Assembly (NCBI GenBank): GCA_023053685.1
Contig: JALIGW010000010.1
Coordinates: 7,974,596 to 8,038,595, forward strand
DNA: 64,000 bases
Direction: 5' to 3'
Source of the DNA: Diadophis punctatus similis
Taxonomy: Eukaryota; Chordata; Lepidosauria; Squamata; Dipsadidae
Made by a program: the position numbers and the translations under genes. The notes beneath the pieces were generated by a model that saw only the letters and a program-made list of their open reading frames with translations, was not told where the DNA came from and did no database searches. Positions 53,035 to 63,690 of the stretch are shown in pieces. Position 1 is the first letter of the stretch; each line of letters begins with the position of its first letter.

Positions 53035-55111
53035 GATTGGAATGGTGTTTTGGATGTCAAGAAAGACAAGAAGGGTCCTAAGCAAACTATTTTTTCAAGA
53101 ACAAGATTGCCTAAATCTTTTTTTTGAGATGATGGAAGATTGGGAGTTGAGAGACATTTGGCATGAAAGAAACCCAGAAGAAAAGGATTTTACTTTTTAC
53201 TCAGATAGACACCAATTGTTTTCAAGGATTGATTTTATTTTAATTACTAATGATCTCTTTTCTAGGGTGAAGAAAACGAAGATTTGTACAAGGGCATTGA
53301 CAGATCATAGCCCAGTTTGGTCGGAAGTGGAATTTGGTGAAGGACCCAGAAGGTCTTGGAGGTTAAACGATAATTTGTTTAGATATGAGGATAACGTAAA
53401 AGAGTGTAAAAAATTTATGAATGATTTTTTTGTTATGAATATGCAGAAGGGTACCTCAATGGAGATGGTTTGGGATGCAAGCAAGGCTTACATGAGAGGT
53501 ATTTTGATATATTTGGATAATAAATTTAGAAGGAAGAAGGAACAAAAAAGAAAACAATTGGAGGAGGATATTAAAAAACAAGAGAGGGCTTTAATCTTAA
53601 AACCATCAGATAAGAAAATTAAGGAGACAATTAATTTACTAAAAGGTCAATTTAACATGTTAATAGCAGATCAAGTGGCAACTAATTTACAATATGCTAA
53701 ACATAATACTTTTTGCAATGCAAATAAACCGGGTAGGTGGTTAGCTTATATGTTAAGAAAAAAGCAAAAATCAAGGACTATAGAGAAAATAAAATACAAG
53801 GGTAAGGAAGTTTTTGAATATAAATTGATTAAAAAATCCTTTCTAGAGTTTTATTCAGGGTTGTATAAGGGTGGTAATGTTAAAGATGAGGATATAGATA
53901 GATATTTGCAAAATGGGAATATGCATATAGCTTCCAAGGAGCAGATGGAAACTTTAAATCAACTGATAACCTCTGAGGAAATTTTGGCGGTAATTAAACA
54001 GCTAAAAGTGGGTAAAGCTCCAGGGACAGATGGTTTGACAACTGTTTATTATAGAAATTTGCAGGAGGAAATGGTGGAACCTTTGAAGGTTTTATTTAAC
54101 AATATACAACAAGGAGGTAAGGTACCCCCAACATGGAAGACTGCTTTTATTTCTTTGATCCCAAAAGAGGGTCAAGAGCATACAGATCCCAAAAATTATA
54201 GGCCAATTTCACTTTTAAATATAGATTACAAAATTTTTGCTAAAATTTTAGCAAATAGATTAATGATAATTATGCAACAAATGATTCATCAAGATCAAAC
54301 TGGTTTCTTAGTTGGTAGACAAATGAAGAGTAATGTAAGACAAATAGCTAATTTATTAGAATATCTGGGAAGGAACAACCAGGTACCCACAGTATTAGTG
54401 TTTTTGGATGCTGAGAAAGCTTTTGACAGATTGAATTGGCAATTTTTATTAAAATTAATAGAAAAGATGCAACTTGGAGATTACTTCACACAGTCTATTA
54501 GGGCGATATACCAAAAACAAAAAGCCCAAATAATAATCAATGGTGGATTAACAGATACTTTTAATATAGAGAAAGGAACAAGACAAGGATGTCCTTTATC
54601 GCCTTTATTGTTTATTTTGACTATGGAAATTTTGCTTAGTAAAATAAGGGAGTTTGAGAGAATAAAGGGAATCAAAATTATACAGGAAGAATACAAGTTA
54701 CGAGCATTTGCGGATGACCTGGTCATCACCTTGACCCAACCATATCAATCTATTATAGCTTTGATGGAAATTATTAATTTATATGGACAAGTATCTGGTT
54801 TTAAAATAAACATAGATAAAACCAAAATAATAGCCAAAAACATGACTAGAAGCCAAGAAGAAGAAATACAAAGGGTTTCGGGATTTGAGATAGTTAAGAA
54901 GGTCAAATATTTAGGGATTTATAGTATGTCTACAAATATGAAATTATACCAGCATAACTATGAACCATTATGGCAAAAAATACAGAAAGAGATGGAAAAT
55001 TGGAAAAAACTACAATTGTCTTTGCTGGGTAGGATAGCCGCAGTAAAAATGAATGTTTTACCAAGTTTTCTATTTCTTTTTCAAATGATCCCTATACTTA
55101 AAAAAAGATGA
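53035..55111 (+). pseudogene. L1 ORF2 endonuclease C-part and reverse transcriptase
   Basis: The 689-residue frame 53042-55111 opens with the endonuclease end (RIDFILITNDLFSRV, LTDHSPVWSEVEF with Asp-His). The RT domain follows: KAPGTDGLTTVYYRNLQEEM, KNYRPISLLNIDYKIFAKIL, FLDAEKAFDRLNWQFLL, GTRQGCPLSPLLFILTMEIL and LRAFADDLVITLTQP (FADD), KVKYLGIYSMST. The Met is internal. The frame ends at 55109 right after an A7 run (55090-55096). One base less in that run would join it to the next frame, so this is the single late lesion. Confidence 0.92.
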
Positions 55112-55115
55112 TAAT

Positions 55116-56366
55116 TTGAAGGAATGGCAGAAGGGTATAAATAAATTTATTTGGGCAGGGAAGAAACCGAGAGTAAATCAGAAAATAATGCAAGATACAC
55201 GAGAGAGGGGAGGATTAAAAATGCCTAATTTAAGATTGTATTATGAAGCAGCTACCCTCTCAGCAATTACCGATTGGATTAATTTGACGGAAGACAGGAT
55301 ATTAAATATAGAAGGGTATGGTTTGATTTATGGATGGCATGCTTATTTAGTGTATAATAAAAAAGTAGACAGGGCTTTCAGGAGTCATATATTAAGAAAC
55401 GCGCTATTGCGGATCTGGAAGAAGTATCAATGTAAATTAAATGATAAATTACCCATATGGACAGTACCCAGACACGCGATAGAAAACATAAATTTGGAAC
55501 AAAAGCAAGATAAAATTACATATAAAGAACTTCTTTATGAAGAAGGAATTAGATTACAGTTAAAATCTATTGAGCAATTAGGTCAAGAAGGAATAATTAG
55601 AACTTGGTTTCAATATGGGCAATTGCAGGCTAGATGGAAAGAAGATTTAAAAACTGGTATCTTGCAGCAAGATGATAAGTTGATAATTCAAATAAAAAAT
55701 AAAGGTCCAGTGCACATAAAGAGACTGTATAATGTGTTAGTGGAATTAGATTCGGAAACAGAGCTAGTTAAGGATTGTATGATAAAATGGGCTCAAAATA
55801 TTGGAGAACCTATAATGATGGAAACATGGGAAAAGATATGGGTTAGAAACATAAAATTTACACAAGCTCAAAACTTAAGAGAAAACTTTTACAAAATGCT
55901 TTATAGATGGCACTTAGTTCCAAATAAACTAGCTCGTATGTATCCAAATTTACAACCTAAATGTTGGAGATGTGAATGTGAAGATGCTACGTATTTTCAT
56001 ATATGGTGGATTTGTAAAAAAATTAAGTCTTTTTGGATAAAAATTTGGTGGATTATTCAAAATATCTTAAAGAAAAAGATTAAGTTTACATCACAGTTTT
56101 TTTTCTGGGGAATAATTACGGACTGTACTGTAATAGAGATTAAATTGGTTTTGAATTTGATAACAGCTGCCAGGTTGCTGGTAGCACAGTATTGGAAGAA
56201 AGAAGATATACCTACCATCGAGGAATGGACATTAAAAGTTGTACATCTGGCTGAAATGGCAAAAATCTCATCATATCTTAAAGATCATTCAAATGAGAGA
56301 TACATATTGGAATGGAGTAGATGGACTGATTATATTCAAAAAAAGTATCAGATTAAGAAGATATAA
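55116..56366 (+). pseudogene. L1 ORF2 C-terminal domain with Cys motif
   Basis: The 416-residue frame starts MKEWQKGINKFIWAGKKPRV, the usual text after the L1 RT thumb. GGLKMPNLRLYYEAATLSAI and KMLYRWHLVPNKLARMYP lead to the zinc-knuckle-like CWRCECEDATYFHIWWIC near residue 288 (C-x3-C form with His and Cys). It ends in TAA at 56364. No stops inside. The Cys motif binds RNA in L1 proteins. Confidence 0.9.
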
Positions 56367-56640
56367 ATAGTTTAATAATTATATATGTTAAATTTTTAGA
56401 ATGTGTTTAAAATGTTTTAAATAACGAGGAGTTAAAAGAACTAGAGAAATTTTGAATTTATAATTTATTAGCATATTTTAATTTTATGCTTATTGAATAC
56501 TATACCCTGTGCTTTTTCTGGGAAGTTGGGAGGAAGGGGGAAGGGGAGGGGATTGGGGGGAAGGGGGGGCGAAAAAGAGAAAAATGTTTGTACTTTGTAC
56601 TAATAAAGCTTTTTGAATAAAAAAAGTCCAACCAATTCCA
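56367..56640 (+). mobile_element. L1 3' UTR and tail
   Basis: AT-rich, then a G-rich purine tract at 56525-56575 (GGGGAAGGGGAGGGG word) able to form a G-quadruplex. AATAAAG at 56602 is followed by an A-run ending 56627. Confidence 0.85.
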
Positions 56641-56857
56641 TATAATCACTTTCCTTCATGTCTTCAAGTTTACAGTTCTCAAGTCCAAAAATTAGATAAA
56701 TTCCAATTAGCAACAGAAATCTGTCTCCACCAAAATACAAGTCTTTCTGAGATGCCACCAGTCTTTAACAATCGCTTATCTCCATAACTCAGAGTCACAA
56801 ACCATCAATTTTACAATCCATTTGGCTGCCAACAAGAATATATTTCCACAGCCTTTT
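56641..56857 (-). mobile_element. Inner part of the L1-like insertion
   Basis: AT-rich, no frame. Placed here because it lies between the L1 tail and L2 copy E and, with 60111-60906, forms a continuous flank of copy E. Confidence 0.45.
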
Positions 56858-59800
56858 GTTGTTGTTTATTTATTATTTATTTATTTTGTTATTCTTATAT
56901 GCCGCCCAACTCCCGAAGGACTCAGGGCGGCGTACAACAAAGAGAAATACAAGAATAATCAAAATTTCATAAAATTTAAAAACAGTACAAAATCTAAAAA
57001 CAATATAAAAGCAACAACATCCATTCAGCAACATACATACTTGGGGGGTAAGCTCGAATGGATTAAGCTGTCCCCCCCATCTGCAGGAAGAGCCATGTCT
57101 TAACGGCCTTTCGGAAGGCCAGCAGAGTGGGGATGGTTCGGGTCTCTGGGGGGAGCTGGTTCCAGAGCACGGGGCCAGCCAGAGAGAAGGCCCTCCCCCT
57201 GGGGCCCGCCAGCCGGCATTGCTTGGCCGACGGGACCCGGAGGAGGCCAACTCTGTGGGCCCTAACCGGTCGGAGGGAAGTATGAGGCAGAATGCGGTCC
57301 CGGAGATATCCTGGTCCTAAGCCATGAAGGGCTTTAAAGATGGTGATCAACACCTTGAATTGGACCCAGAGACCGATGGGCAACCAATGCAGCTGACGGA
57401 GTATCGGTGTCACGTGGGTGTACCTTAGCACACCCACCACAGCACGCGCAGCCGCATTTTACACCAACTGAAGTCTCCGGATACTCTTCAAGGGTAGCCC
57501 CATGTAGAGCGCGTTGCAGTAGTCCAAACGCGAGGTGACAAGGGCATGAGTGACCGTGAGCAAAGCCTCCTTCTCCAAATATGGCCGCAGCTGGTGCACC
57601 AGGCGGACCTGTGCAAAGGCCCCCCTAGCCACAGCAGAAAGATGATGGTCTAATTTTAGCTGTGGATCTAGGAGGACCCCCAAGTTGCGGACCTGGTCCG
57701 AGGGAGTCAATTTCGCACCCTCGAAGACCAAGGAGGGACAATTATCATAGTCCTTAGGAGGCATTATCCACAGCCACTCGGTCTTGTCGGGATTAAGTCT
57801 GAGTCTGTTCCTCCCCATCCAGATCTTAACGTCGTCCAGGCATCGGCACATTACATCAACTGCCTCCCTGAAGTCAGACGGGGTGGTGCTGTACAGCTGG
57901 CTGTCGTCAGCGTACTGATGGAAACACACCCCATGTCTGCGAATGATCTCACCCAATGGTTTCATGTAGATGTTAAACAGGATTGGCGAGAGAACTGACC
58001 CCTGGGGCACCCCACATGATAGGGGCCTGGGGGACGATCTCTGCCCTCCTGCCAACACCGACTGCATCTGATCGGCGAGATAAGAGGAGAACCACTGCAA
58101 AACGGTGCCTCCCACTCCCAACTCGAGGAGACGATGCAGAAGGATACCATGGTCGATGGTATCGAAAGCCGCTGAGAGGTCAAGTAGCACCAGGATGGAG
58201 GAGTTCCCCCCATCCCGGGCCCGCCAGAGATCATCCATCAGAGCGACCAAGGCAGTTTCTGTACTGTAGCCGCGCCTGAAACCCGACTGATAAGGATCTA
58301 GATGATCTGTTTCATCCAGGAGCTGCAGAAGCTGAGTCACCACCACCTTCTCCACAACTTTCCCTAAAAAAGGGTAAGTTGGAGACTGGACGGTAGTTTT
58401 TCAAATCGGCTGGATCCAGGGAAGGCTTCTTCAGGAGGGGTCGCACCACCGCAGCTTTTAATGACTGCGGTATGGATCCCTCCCGCAAAGAAGCGGTGAT
58501 CACCGCCTGGATCCAGCCACGTGCCACCTTTCTGCTGGCCGAGACCAGCCAGGAGGGGCACGGGTCCAATAAACAGGTGGAGGTACCCATCGCTCCCATA
58601 GCCCTGTCCACATCCTCGGGAGAAACAGGCCCAAACTCTTCCCATAATGGTGGACTAAGACTCGCCCCTGTCAACTCTATGGACTCTGCCCTGCCGGAGT
58701 CCAAATTTGACCGAATCTGAGCGACTTTATCCGACAGAAACTCAGCGAATTCCTCAGCTCTGCCTTGTAAGTGTTCCTCGCTCCCCCCTTTTGCAAGGAG
58801 GGAGCGAGTCACCCTAAACAAGGCGGCTGGACGAGAATCTGCGGACGCAATAAGAGTGGAAAGATAAGATCGTCTTGCCGCCCTTATCGCCACTAAATAA
58901 GATCTGATGTAAATTCTTAATAGTGTTCGGTCAGACTCGGTCTTTTTGGCCCTCCAGCGACGCTCCAGACGTCTCTTCTGGCGTTTCATCTCCCGGAGCT
59001 CCTCGGTAAACCAGGGAGCTTTCCGTGATCCACTGCCACGGAGAGGTCACTTAGGCGCAATTCGGTCTAAGGCCCCTGATGCTGCGGTGTTCCAAGCAGC
59101 CACCAGGGAATCAGCCGAATTGTGTACCAGGGTTTCAGGTATTTCCCCAAGTTCCCTCTGGAATCCTTCCGGCTCCATTAGGCACCTGGGGCGAAACCAC
59201 CTAGTCGGTCCCACCTCCCTGCGGGGGAGGAATGGGGCTGCGAAATCCAACCTCAGTAGGAAATGATCTGACCATGACAGTGGGGTGATGACTATGTCCC
59301 TTTTCTTCAGATCATCTCTCCACTGCCCCGAGAGAAACACTAGGTCGAGCGTGTGACCACCCTCATGAGTCAGACCCTGGATTACTTGGGTCAGGTCCAT
59401 GGTTGTCATGGAATCCATGAACTCCTGAGCTACCCCAGAGGTTTCGCCAGCAGATGGCAAGTTGAAGTCCCCCAGCACCATAAGCCTAGGGAACTCAACT
59501 GCCAAGCCGGCTACTGCCTCGAGCAGCTCAGGCAGGGCCTTACTTACGCAGCTGGGAGGCAGGTACGTTAAGAAAAGGCCCACCTGAACCCCTAAGTCCA
59601 ACTTCAGAAGGAGCGTCTCACACCCAACAATCTCCGGGGCAGGGATCCTACGAGGATGCAGATTTCTGCGCGTTATTATTGCCACTCCTCCCCCCCTTCC
59701 CTGGGGTCGAGAATGATGCTGCACCGAGAAACCGGCTGGGCATATCTCGGAGAGAGCTACTCCCCCCTCCTGCCCCAGCCAGGTCTCGGTAACACACACC

Positions 59801-60110
59801 AGGTCTGCCCCCTCCTCTGTGATTAAATCACGTATCAGGGGGGCTTTGTTGATAATTGACCTGGCGTTAAGCAGCAGCATCCTGAGCCCAGGGCCCTGAG
59901 AACCCTGGTTGCCAGGTATCTGGGTTGAGCAAGATGGAACCAGATCAGAGGGGCCAGAACAAGGGATTGCTTGTAAACAGCGAGGTCTTATTCCCCGAGA
60001 GCGGCCCACCCCTCTGCTCCCGCCATATCTGCCTCTTCCCATTATGACCGAGATGTTCCGGCTCTCATTCCCACCAGAGACCCCCTCCCCCTCCCCACTG
60101 GTTGAAGTTT
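56858..60110 (-). mobile_element. L2 LINE copy E, near full length, minus strand
   Basis: It begins with the tail (TTTATTTATTATTTATT) and the 3' stem ACTCCCGAAGGACTCAGGGC, then RT (57063-58989) and endonuclease (59047-60117) read leftward. By eye it is close to copy D in both DNA and protein. Copies D and E form a large inverted pair around the L1. Confidence 0.92.
57063..58989 (-). pseudogene. L2 copy E reverse transcriptase
   Basis: Three frames. 58312-58989: MKRQKRRLERRW linker, LKNYRPVSNLPFF. 57459-58355: YQSGFRRGYSTETALVALMD, ILVLLDLSAAFDTIDHGILL, GVPQGSVLSPILFNIYMK, YADDSQLYSTTPS (YADD), LDYCNALYMGLPLKSIRRLQ. 57063-57440: ILRQLHWLPIGLWVQFKVLI and LWNQLPPETRTIPTLLAFRK. Breaks: a phase change near 58340 (in FFRES/GKVVE region) and a stop near 57455. 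Confidence 0.9.
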
Positions 60111-60117
60111 GATCCAA
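59047..60117 (-). CDS. L2 copy E endonuclease domain, 356 codons open
   Basis: The frame is undamaged from the Gly/Arg-rich head (GRGRYGGSRGVGRSRGIRPR) through LRMLLLNARSIINKAPLIRD, VCVTETWLGQEGG, GGGVAIITRRNLHPRRIPAP, LMVLGDFNLPSAGETSG, LSWSDHFLLRLDF, ending LDRIAPK. All APE endonuclease residues (Asn, Glu, Asp, Asn, Asp-His) are there. The element's ORF would go on into RT, but TAA or TAG-type stop at 59047 intervenes. The true N-terminus may be lost at the 5' truncation, since the frame begins at the element edge. Confidence 0.88.
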   Translation of the reverse strand: MDQTSTSGEGEGVSGGNESRNISVIMGRGRYGGSRGVGRSRGIRPRCLQAIPCSGPSDLVPSCSTQIPGNQGSQGPGLRMLLLNARSIINKAPLIRDLITEEGADLVCVTETWLGQEGGVALSEICPAGFSVQHHSRPQGRGGGVAIITRRNLHPRRIPAPEIVGCETLLLKLDLGVQVGLFLTYLPPSCVSKALPELLEAVAGLAVEFPRLMVLGDFNLPSAGETSGVAQEFMDSMTTMDLTQVIQGLTHEGGHTLDLVFLSGQWRDDLKKRDIVITPLSWSDHFLLRLDFAAPFLPRREVGPTRWFRPRCLMEPEGFQRELGEIPETLVHNSADSLVAAWNTAASGALDRIAPK

Positions 60118-60906
60118 TTAGTTCTGATAAGTGTTTATCTTTCATGTAGTAACAAGCTGCCCTATTCAAGGTTCACAGCTGTTAAAACATCCATAGTAAT
60201 ATTCCACCATCACAGTAATCTTCCAACCAACAGGTGGCTCTCTCTGTTTCAGTCTCCCAATTCAGTCTTTTCTATTCCAATTCCTCCATTTTTTAAAGTC
60301 AATTTTAAATCCATTCTACTTTTCAAAATATTCTCCTTCCAGATTTATCTTCTCAGTTCTTCACATCTCCACCACATCTTTTAGAAAAAAATCCAAATCT
60401 TTAATCATTGGGTTTTAGTTATAGTTCTATTTTAAAAGAAAATTTTTTACTCCATAGTCTCCACATGCTAAGCAGCCGCTCCTTTATTTCCGGTCCTTTT
60501 GTTCCCCTTAAAATATATTTTAAAAAATTCTCTTAAAAAGATTTTTTCCGGCAAAAACACTCACTAGCCTTAGTTTCCTTTACTCTCTCCAGCACATCAC
60601 TTTAAAATCCTCTTCCCAGTTGACTCCAATCTTTCAGTTTTAATCCTGCCAATTGTGGCCGCCGCGACTGGGGAACGACACTTGACGTCTTCTGTTCGCT
60701 GCAGGCCAATGGGACTGAGCCGGCTACCTGGGGGGGTTGCTACTCCCCCAGCTTACCAGCAGGCACCCCTATTCTTCACCACCCCTCCAGGATGGTTTCG
60801 GCCTGGTTCCGACGGATCCAGGTCTCCTAACGGCGTGGCTATCGGAGTTCCCCTACGGAACGAGAGGAAACTCCGTTGTGCCGCGGCATTGGCCACGCCC
60901 TTCCTC
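60111..60906 (-). promoter_or_regulatory. 5' end of the L1-like insertion, CpG-rich
   Basis: From the 17-bp duplication inward the minus strand reads a CpG-rich stretch (60906-60655; words GCCGCGGCAC, CGTAGGGGAAC, GCGGCGGCCAC), then an A/T-rich leader to 60111. A CpG-rich start is usual for L1 5' UTR promoters. Frames of 60-128 codons here overlap the DIRS frame at one end and have no family signature. Confidence 0.55.
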
Positions 60907-60923
60907 TTGGCTTCCTTCCTTCT

Positions 60924-61456
60924 AACGCCTTCTCTAGACCCACCTGTGCAGGCTCTCCTCTTCTCAACCAACTTACCATGTGATTCCTCCGAGCTTCTAC
61001 GCCCCGAGGACAGATGGCTGGAGCACTCGATGCTGAGATAATTACCTGGCTGTGGCTTGGGCCATGAAGGTTCTCACATAAGCCTCTTCCCTTTCCCGTA
61101 TCTCCCTCATCTGATTGCGGAATATCCGAGACCTATCCTCCTTTACTCAAAAGGGGGGTTCCAGGACATTCCAATACTCTTGCAGGGACCCTGGGGGGGC
61201 CCTGTCACCCCCACGCCCAACCAGGGGGGCACAGGTCAGTATTTATATCGACTCAGACAGTTCCAGGACAGACAACTCCCAAGATTGCCAGTCTAAGAGG
61301 CCTTTTCGAAGGGGGGGGGGGTTTGCTTCGCGCGACGCCCCAGATAATTCTCCATCAGATCCCCCCATAGGGGGTCGCACGTCCCCACATGCCTCCCGGT
61401 GGGAACCCATAACCCAGGACAGCTGAATTCTTGATACTGTCTCTCGGGAACTATCC
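60924..61456 (+). pseudogene. DIRS gag-like end and linker to RT
   Basis: The frame from before 60924 ends at 61039 (STNLPCDSSELLRPEDRWLE). In the next 400 bases, several phases hold Gly/Pro/Arg-rich text (for example 61115-61426) with a G10 run at 61311-61320. No domain is recognised. Confidence 0.5.
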
Positions 61457-61890
61457 TTGGAATCCCTCACCTCGAGGTTTTTTCCTATCTTGAACTGTCT
61501 CCTGCACTCCAGTAAAACGTACTCTTCTGGACGAAGCCAACACAGCACCTGTTTGCCATCAAGACTATTCAGCAGGTGCCTCACTGAGGCCTACCTACAG
61601 GTCCCCATCCATCAGGATCATAGGCAGGATCTACGATTCTACTATGCAGGTCGGCACTTCGGTTCCGGCCCTTCCCCTTTGGCCTCTCTTCCACGCCTCG
61701 TGTCTTCACGACGACCCCGGCAGCACTGGCAGCACACCGGCAAGCCTTTGCTGTTGGGGTCCACTGTTATTTAGATGACATCCTGATCCTAGTCCCATCC
61801 CTCCTATGGACTTTGGACCACTTCCAACTCGCGAGGGCCTTGCTTACCTATGCGCTGGTTTCCTGGCATTTCAGAACCCTCTTATCGAAC
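61457..61890 (+). pseudogene. DIRS reverse transcriptase
   Basis: Frame 61457-61774 has TEAYLQVPIHQDHRQDLRFY (palm block with an Asp-equivalent change) and YAGRHFGSGP. The next phase has FRPFPFGLSSTPRVFTTTPA. HCYLDDILIL has YLDD at 61768-61779. These are typical of DIRS/Ngaro-type RT rather than Gypsy. Indels near 61660 and 61780 shift phase. Confidence 0.8.
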
Positions 61891-62360
61891 CAGCATGCAC
61901 TGGTACTAACAGACAATGTGACCATCTAGGCTCACATAAATCAGCGCAGGGGGATGGTGTCCAGGCATTGCTGGCCAAGGCTATGAACCTGGGGCTCTGG
62001 GCAGAACGTCACATGCAGAGCACATTTCCAGGGTGAGCAATATGATGGCAGACTGGCTCAGCCACCATCAATTCAATCCGACAGAGTGGAGCCTTCATCC
62101 AGATTTATTCCAGCAGCTGGCGTACTGCTTCGGTCCACCCGTCATCGATCTGTTTGCCACCCCGGGGAATGCCAAACTGCCCAGGTTTCTGACCAGGTAC
62201 AAACTCAGGGGGCATAGGCAACAGATGCTATCCGCTGTGCTTTGGCCAACAGGGCTCTTATACGTGTTTCCTCTCCGGCCATTGATCCCCAAGGTAATCA
62301 GGAGGATACTGCAGGAGGTAGCCGAAGTAGTTCTCCGGGCCCCCACTGGTCCCGGAGAGC
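61891..62360 (+). pseudogene. DIRS RNase H and the following domain
   Basis: ALVLTDNVTI lies at about 61896, then LGLWAERHMQS at about 61985-62020. Frame 62033-62491 has NMMADWLSHHQFNPTEWSLH, FQQLAYCFGPPVIDLFATPG, LPRFLTRYKLRG and GLLYVFPLRPLIPKVIRRIL, which is the standard text between RNase H and recombinase in vertebrate DIRS elements. Some stops (about 61927). Confidence 0.85.
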
Positions 62361-63560
62361 ATGGTATGTGGGCTCTGTATCCCTCTCAGCATTGCCTCCT
62401 TGGAAGATTTCTCCGACAGAGTGGTCGCTTACCCAGGGGTCAGCCCAGCATCCAGATCTGCGCTGGCTACATCTGGTCACATGGCACTTGAGCAGCTCAC
62501 TCTGAGGCATCGCCAGGTCCCTGAGGACATCATGCACATTACGCTGGCCTATAGGTGGCTGTCTGTGGAGCGTATATATATGGCCACCTGGCAGGACTTC
62601 TGTAACTGGTGTACACAGGTGGGGTGGTCTCACGTGGACCTATCGATTATCAATGTCCTCCAATTTCTCCCCCAGGTTCTGGCCAAGGGACTCTCCACCA
62701 ACACACTCCGCCGCCAGTTGGCGGCCCTCTCGACTGTGCTATATTGTGGGTCCTTAGTCTCTCTCAACCCATCCTCTGCTCCATGGATTCCTCCAGGGAG
62801 CGGTCAACCTGGGTCATCCCATGGTACATAGGTATCAAACCGGGGACCTGTCCAAGGTGCTAAACGTACTCACAAGGGGGAACCTTTGATCCGTTGCAAA
62901 CTGGGTCTCTGTGTAAGCTAACTGATAAGGCGGTGTCTTTAGTGGACGTAACAATGGCCCATCATTAGCTGAACAGGCTGCTCTCTCTGTAAGAAGTGAC
63001 CCTTGTATCTTCTACCATAATAGGGTGGTACTCAGATAGACTTTACCTCTGTCCCAAAGGTTAACCTCTAATTTCATAGGGCACAGGAGATGGTTCTCAC
63101 CATTTTCTATCCCTCTCCCACTAATGGCATTGAACGGCAGTGGCACTTCCTGGACGGGAGACGCGCACTGAACATTTACCTGCAACGCACATTAATCTTT
63201 CACAGGACAGAGGCACTATTATCTCTTTCCGGTCCACTTCAATGGGAAAAAAACCACCGTTCTTCCTTCACTGTGGGTCGTTAGCTTCTTACTGTTATTT
63301 CTATGACTTATGACCATTGGTCATTACCATGACCCCACGGAATAACTCTCCATTCAACACATAGTGCCGCTACAACTACGGCATGGCATTCCCGGGCATC
63401 GATCAAGGAGGTTTGCCACGCGGGGCCTGGGTCGTCCCCGATGCCGGTCGTCCATTACTATAAATTGGATGTTTCACCTCAGAGGAGGTGGCGTTTGGGC
63501 AAAGGGTGTTGCAACAGGTGGTGCAGGACAAGGGGAGCTCCAGCTAGAGTTAGGTGGCCC
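62361..63560 (+). pseudogene. DIRS tyrosine recombinase
   Basis: Frame 62361-62831 carries the N-terminal part: LRHRQVPEDIMHITLAYRWL, SVERIYMATWQDFCNWCTQV, LQFLPQVLAKGLSTNTLRRQ. Later parts are broken. At 63351 the box expected to be His-x-x-Arg reads His-Ser-Thr-His. The tyrosine follows in VVHYYKLDV (63447-63473). The His in place of Arg could be one CpG change. DIRS elements use this enzyme, not an integrase, to insert circular DNA. Confidence 0.82.
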
Positions 63561-63589
63561 ACCCAAGGGAGCAATTACTTTGGTATGTC

Positions 63590-63690
63590 CCATGCTTGGA
63601 GGCTAGCTCCACCCACTATGGAGAAAGGGTGTTGTACTTGCCTGATATGCCCATTCTCATAGGGTGGAGCTAGCCTCCAAGTCCCACCTT
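63590..63690 (+). repeat. DIRS internal complementary region
   Basis: GGAGGCTAGCTCCACCCACT (63599) is the complement of the left end of the element (28275-28302). AAGGGTGTTGTACTTGCCTG (63626) onward is the complement of the right end (about 63905-63946). The two halves meet at about 63620-63625. An inverted pair GGAGGCTAGCTCC / GGAGCTAGCCTCC spans the region. Confidence 0.8.

Larger units (their letters stand above)
49986..56640 (+). mobile_element. L1 LINE, 5'-truncated, with a 2.5-kb hAT inside
   Basis: It begins in the last codons before ORF2, then ORF2 endonuclease (50090-50500), a hAT insertion (50501-53026), ORF2 remainder (53035-56366) and a 3' UTR with a G-rich purine tract and AATAAA to 56627. 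Codons are strikingly A/T-rich compared with the L2 copies on both sides. Frames are nearly intact. Confidence 0.92.
40717..60923 (-). mobile_element. L1-like insertion with 17-bp target duplications, opened by nested elements
   Basis: TTGGCTTCCTTCCTTCT occurs at 40717-40733 and 60907-60923. Just inside the left copy lies a T-rich stretch (the element's A-tail on the minus strand). Just inside the right copy is a CpG-rich 5' end. Element pieces are 40734-41304, 42333-43291, 56641-56857 and 60111-60906, about 2.5 kb. No ORF1 or ORF2 remains in these pieces, so it was nonautonomous or lost its coding part. Everything else between is later insertions. Confidence 0.7.
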
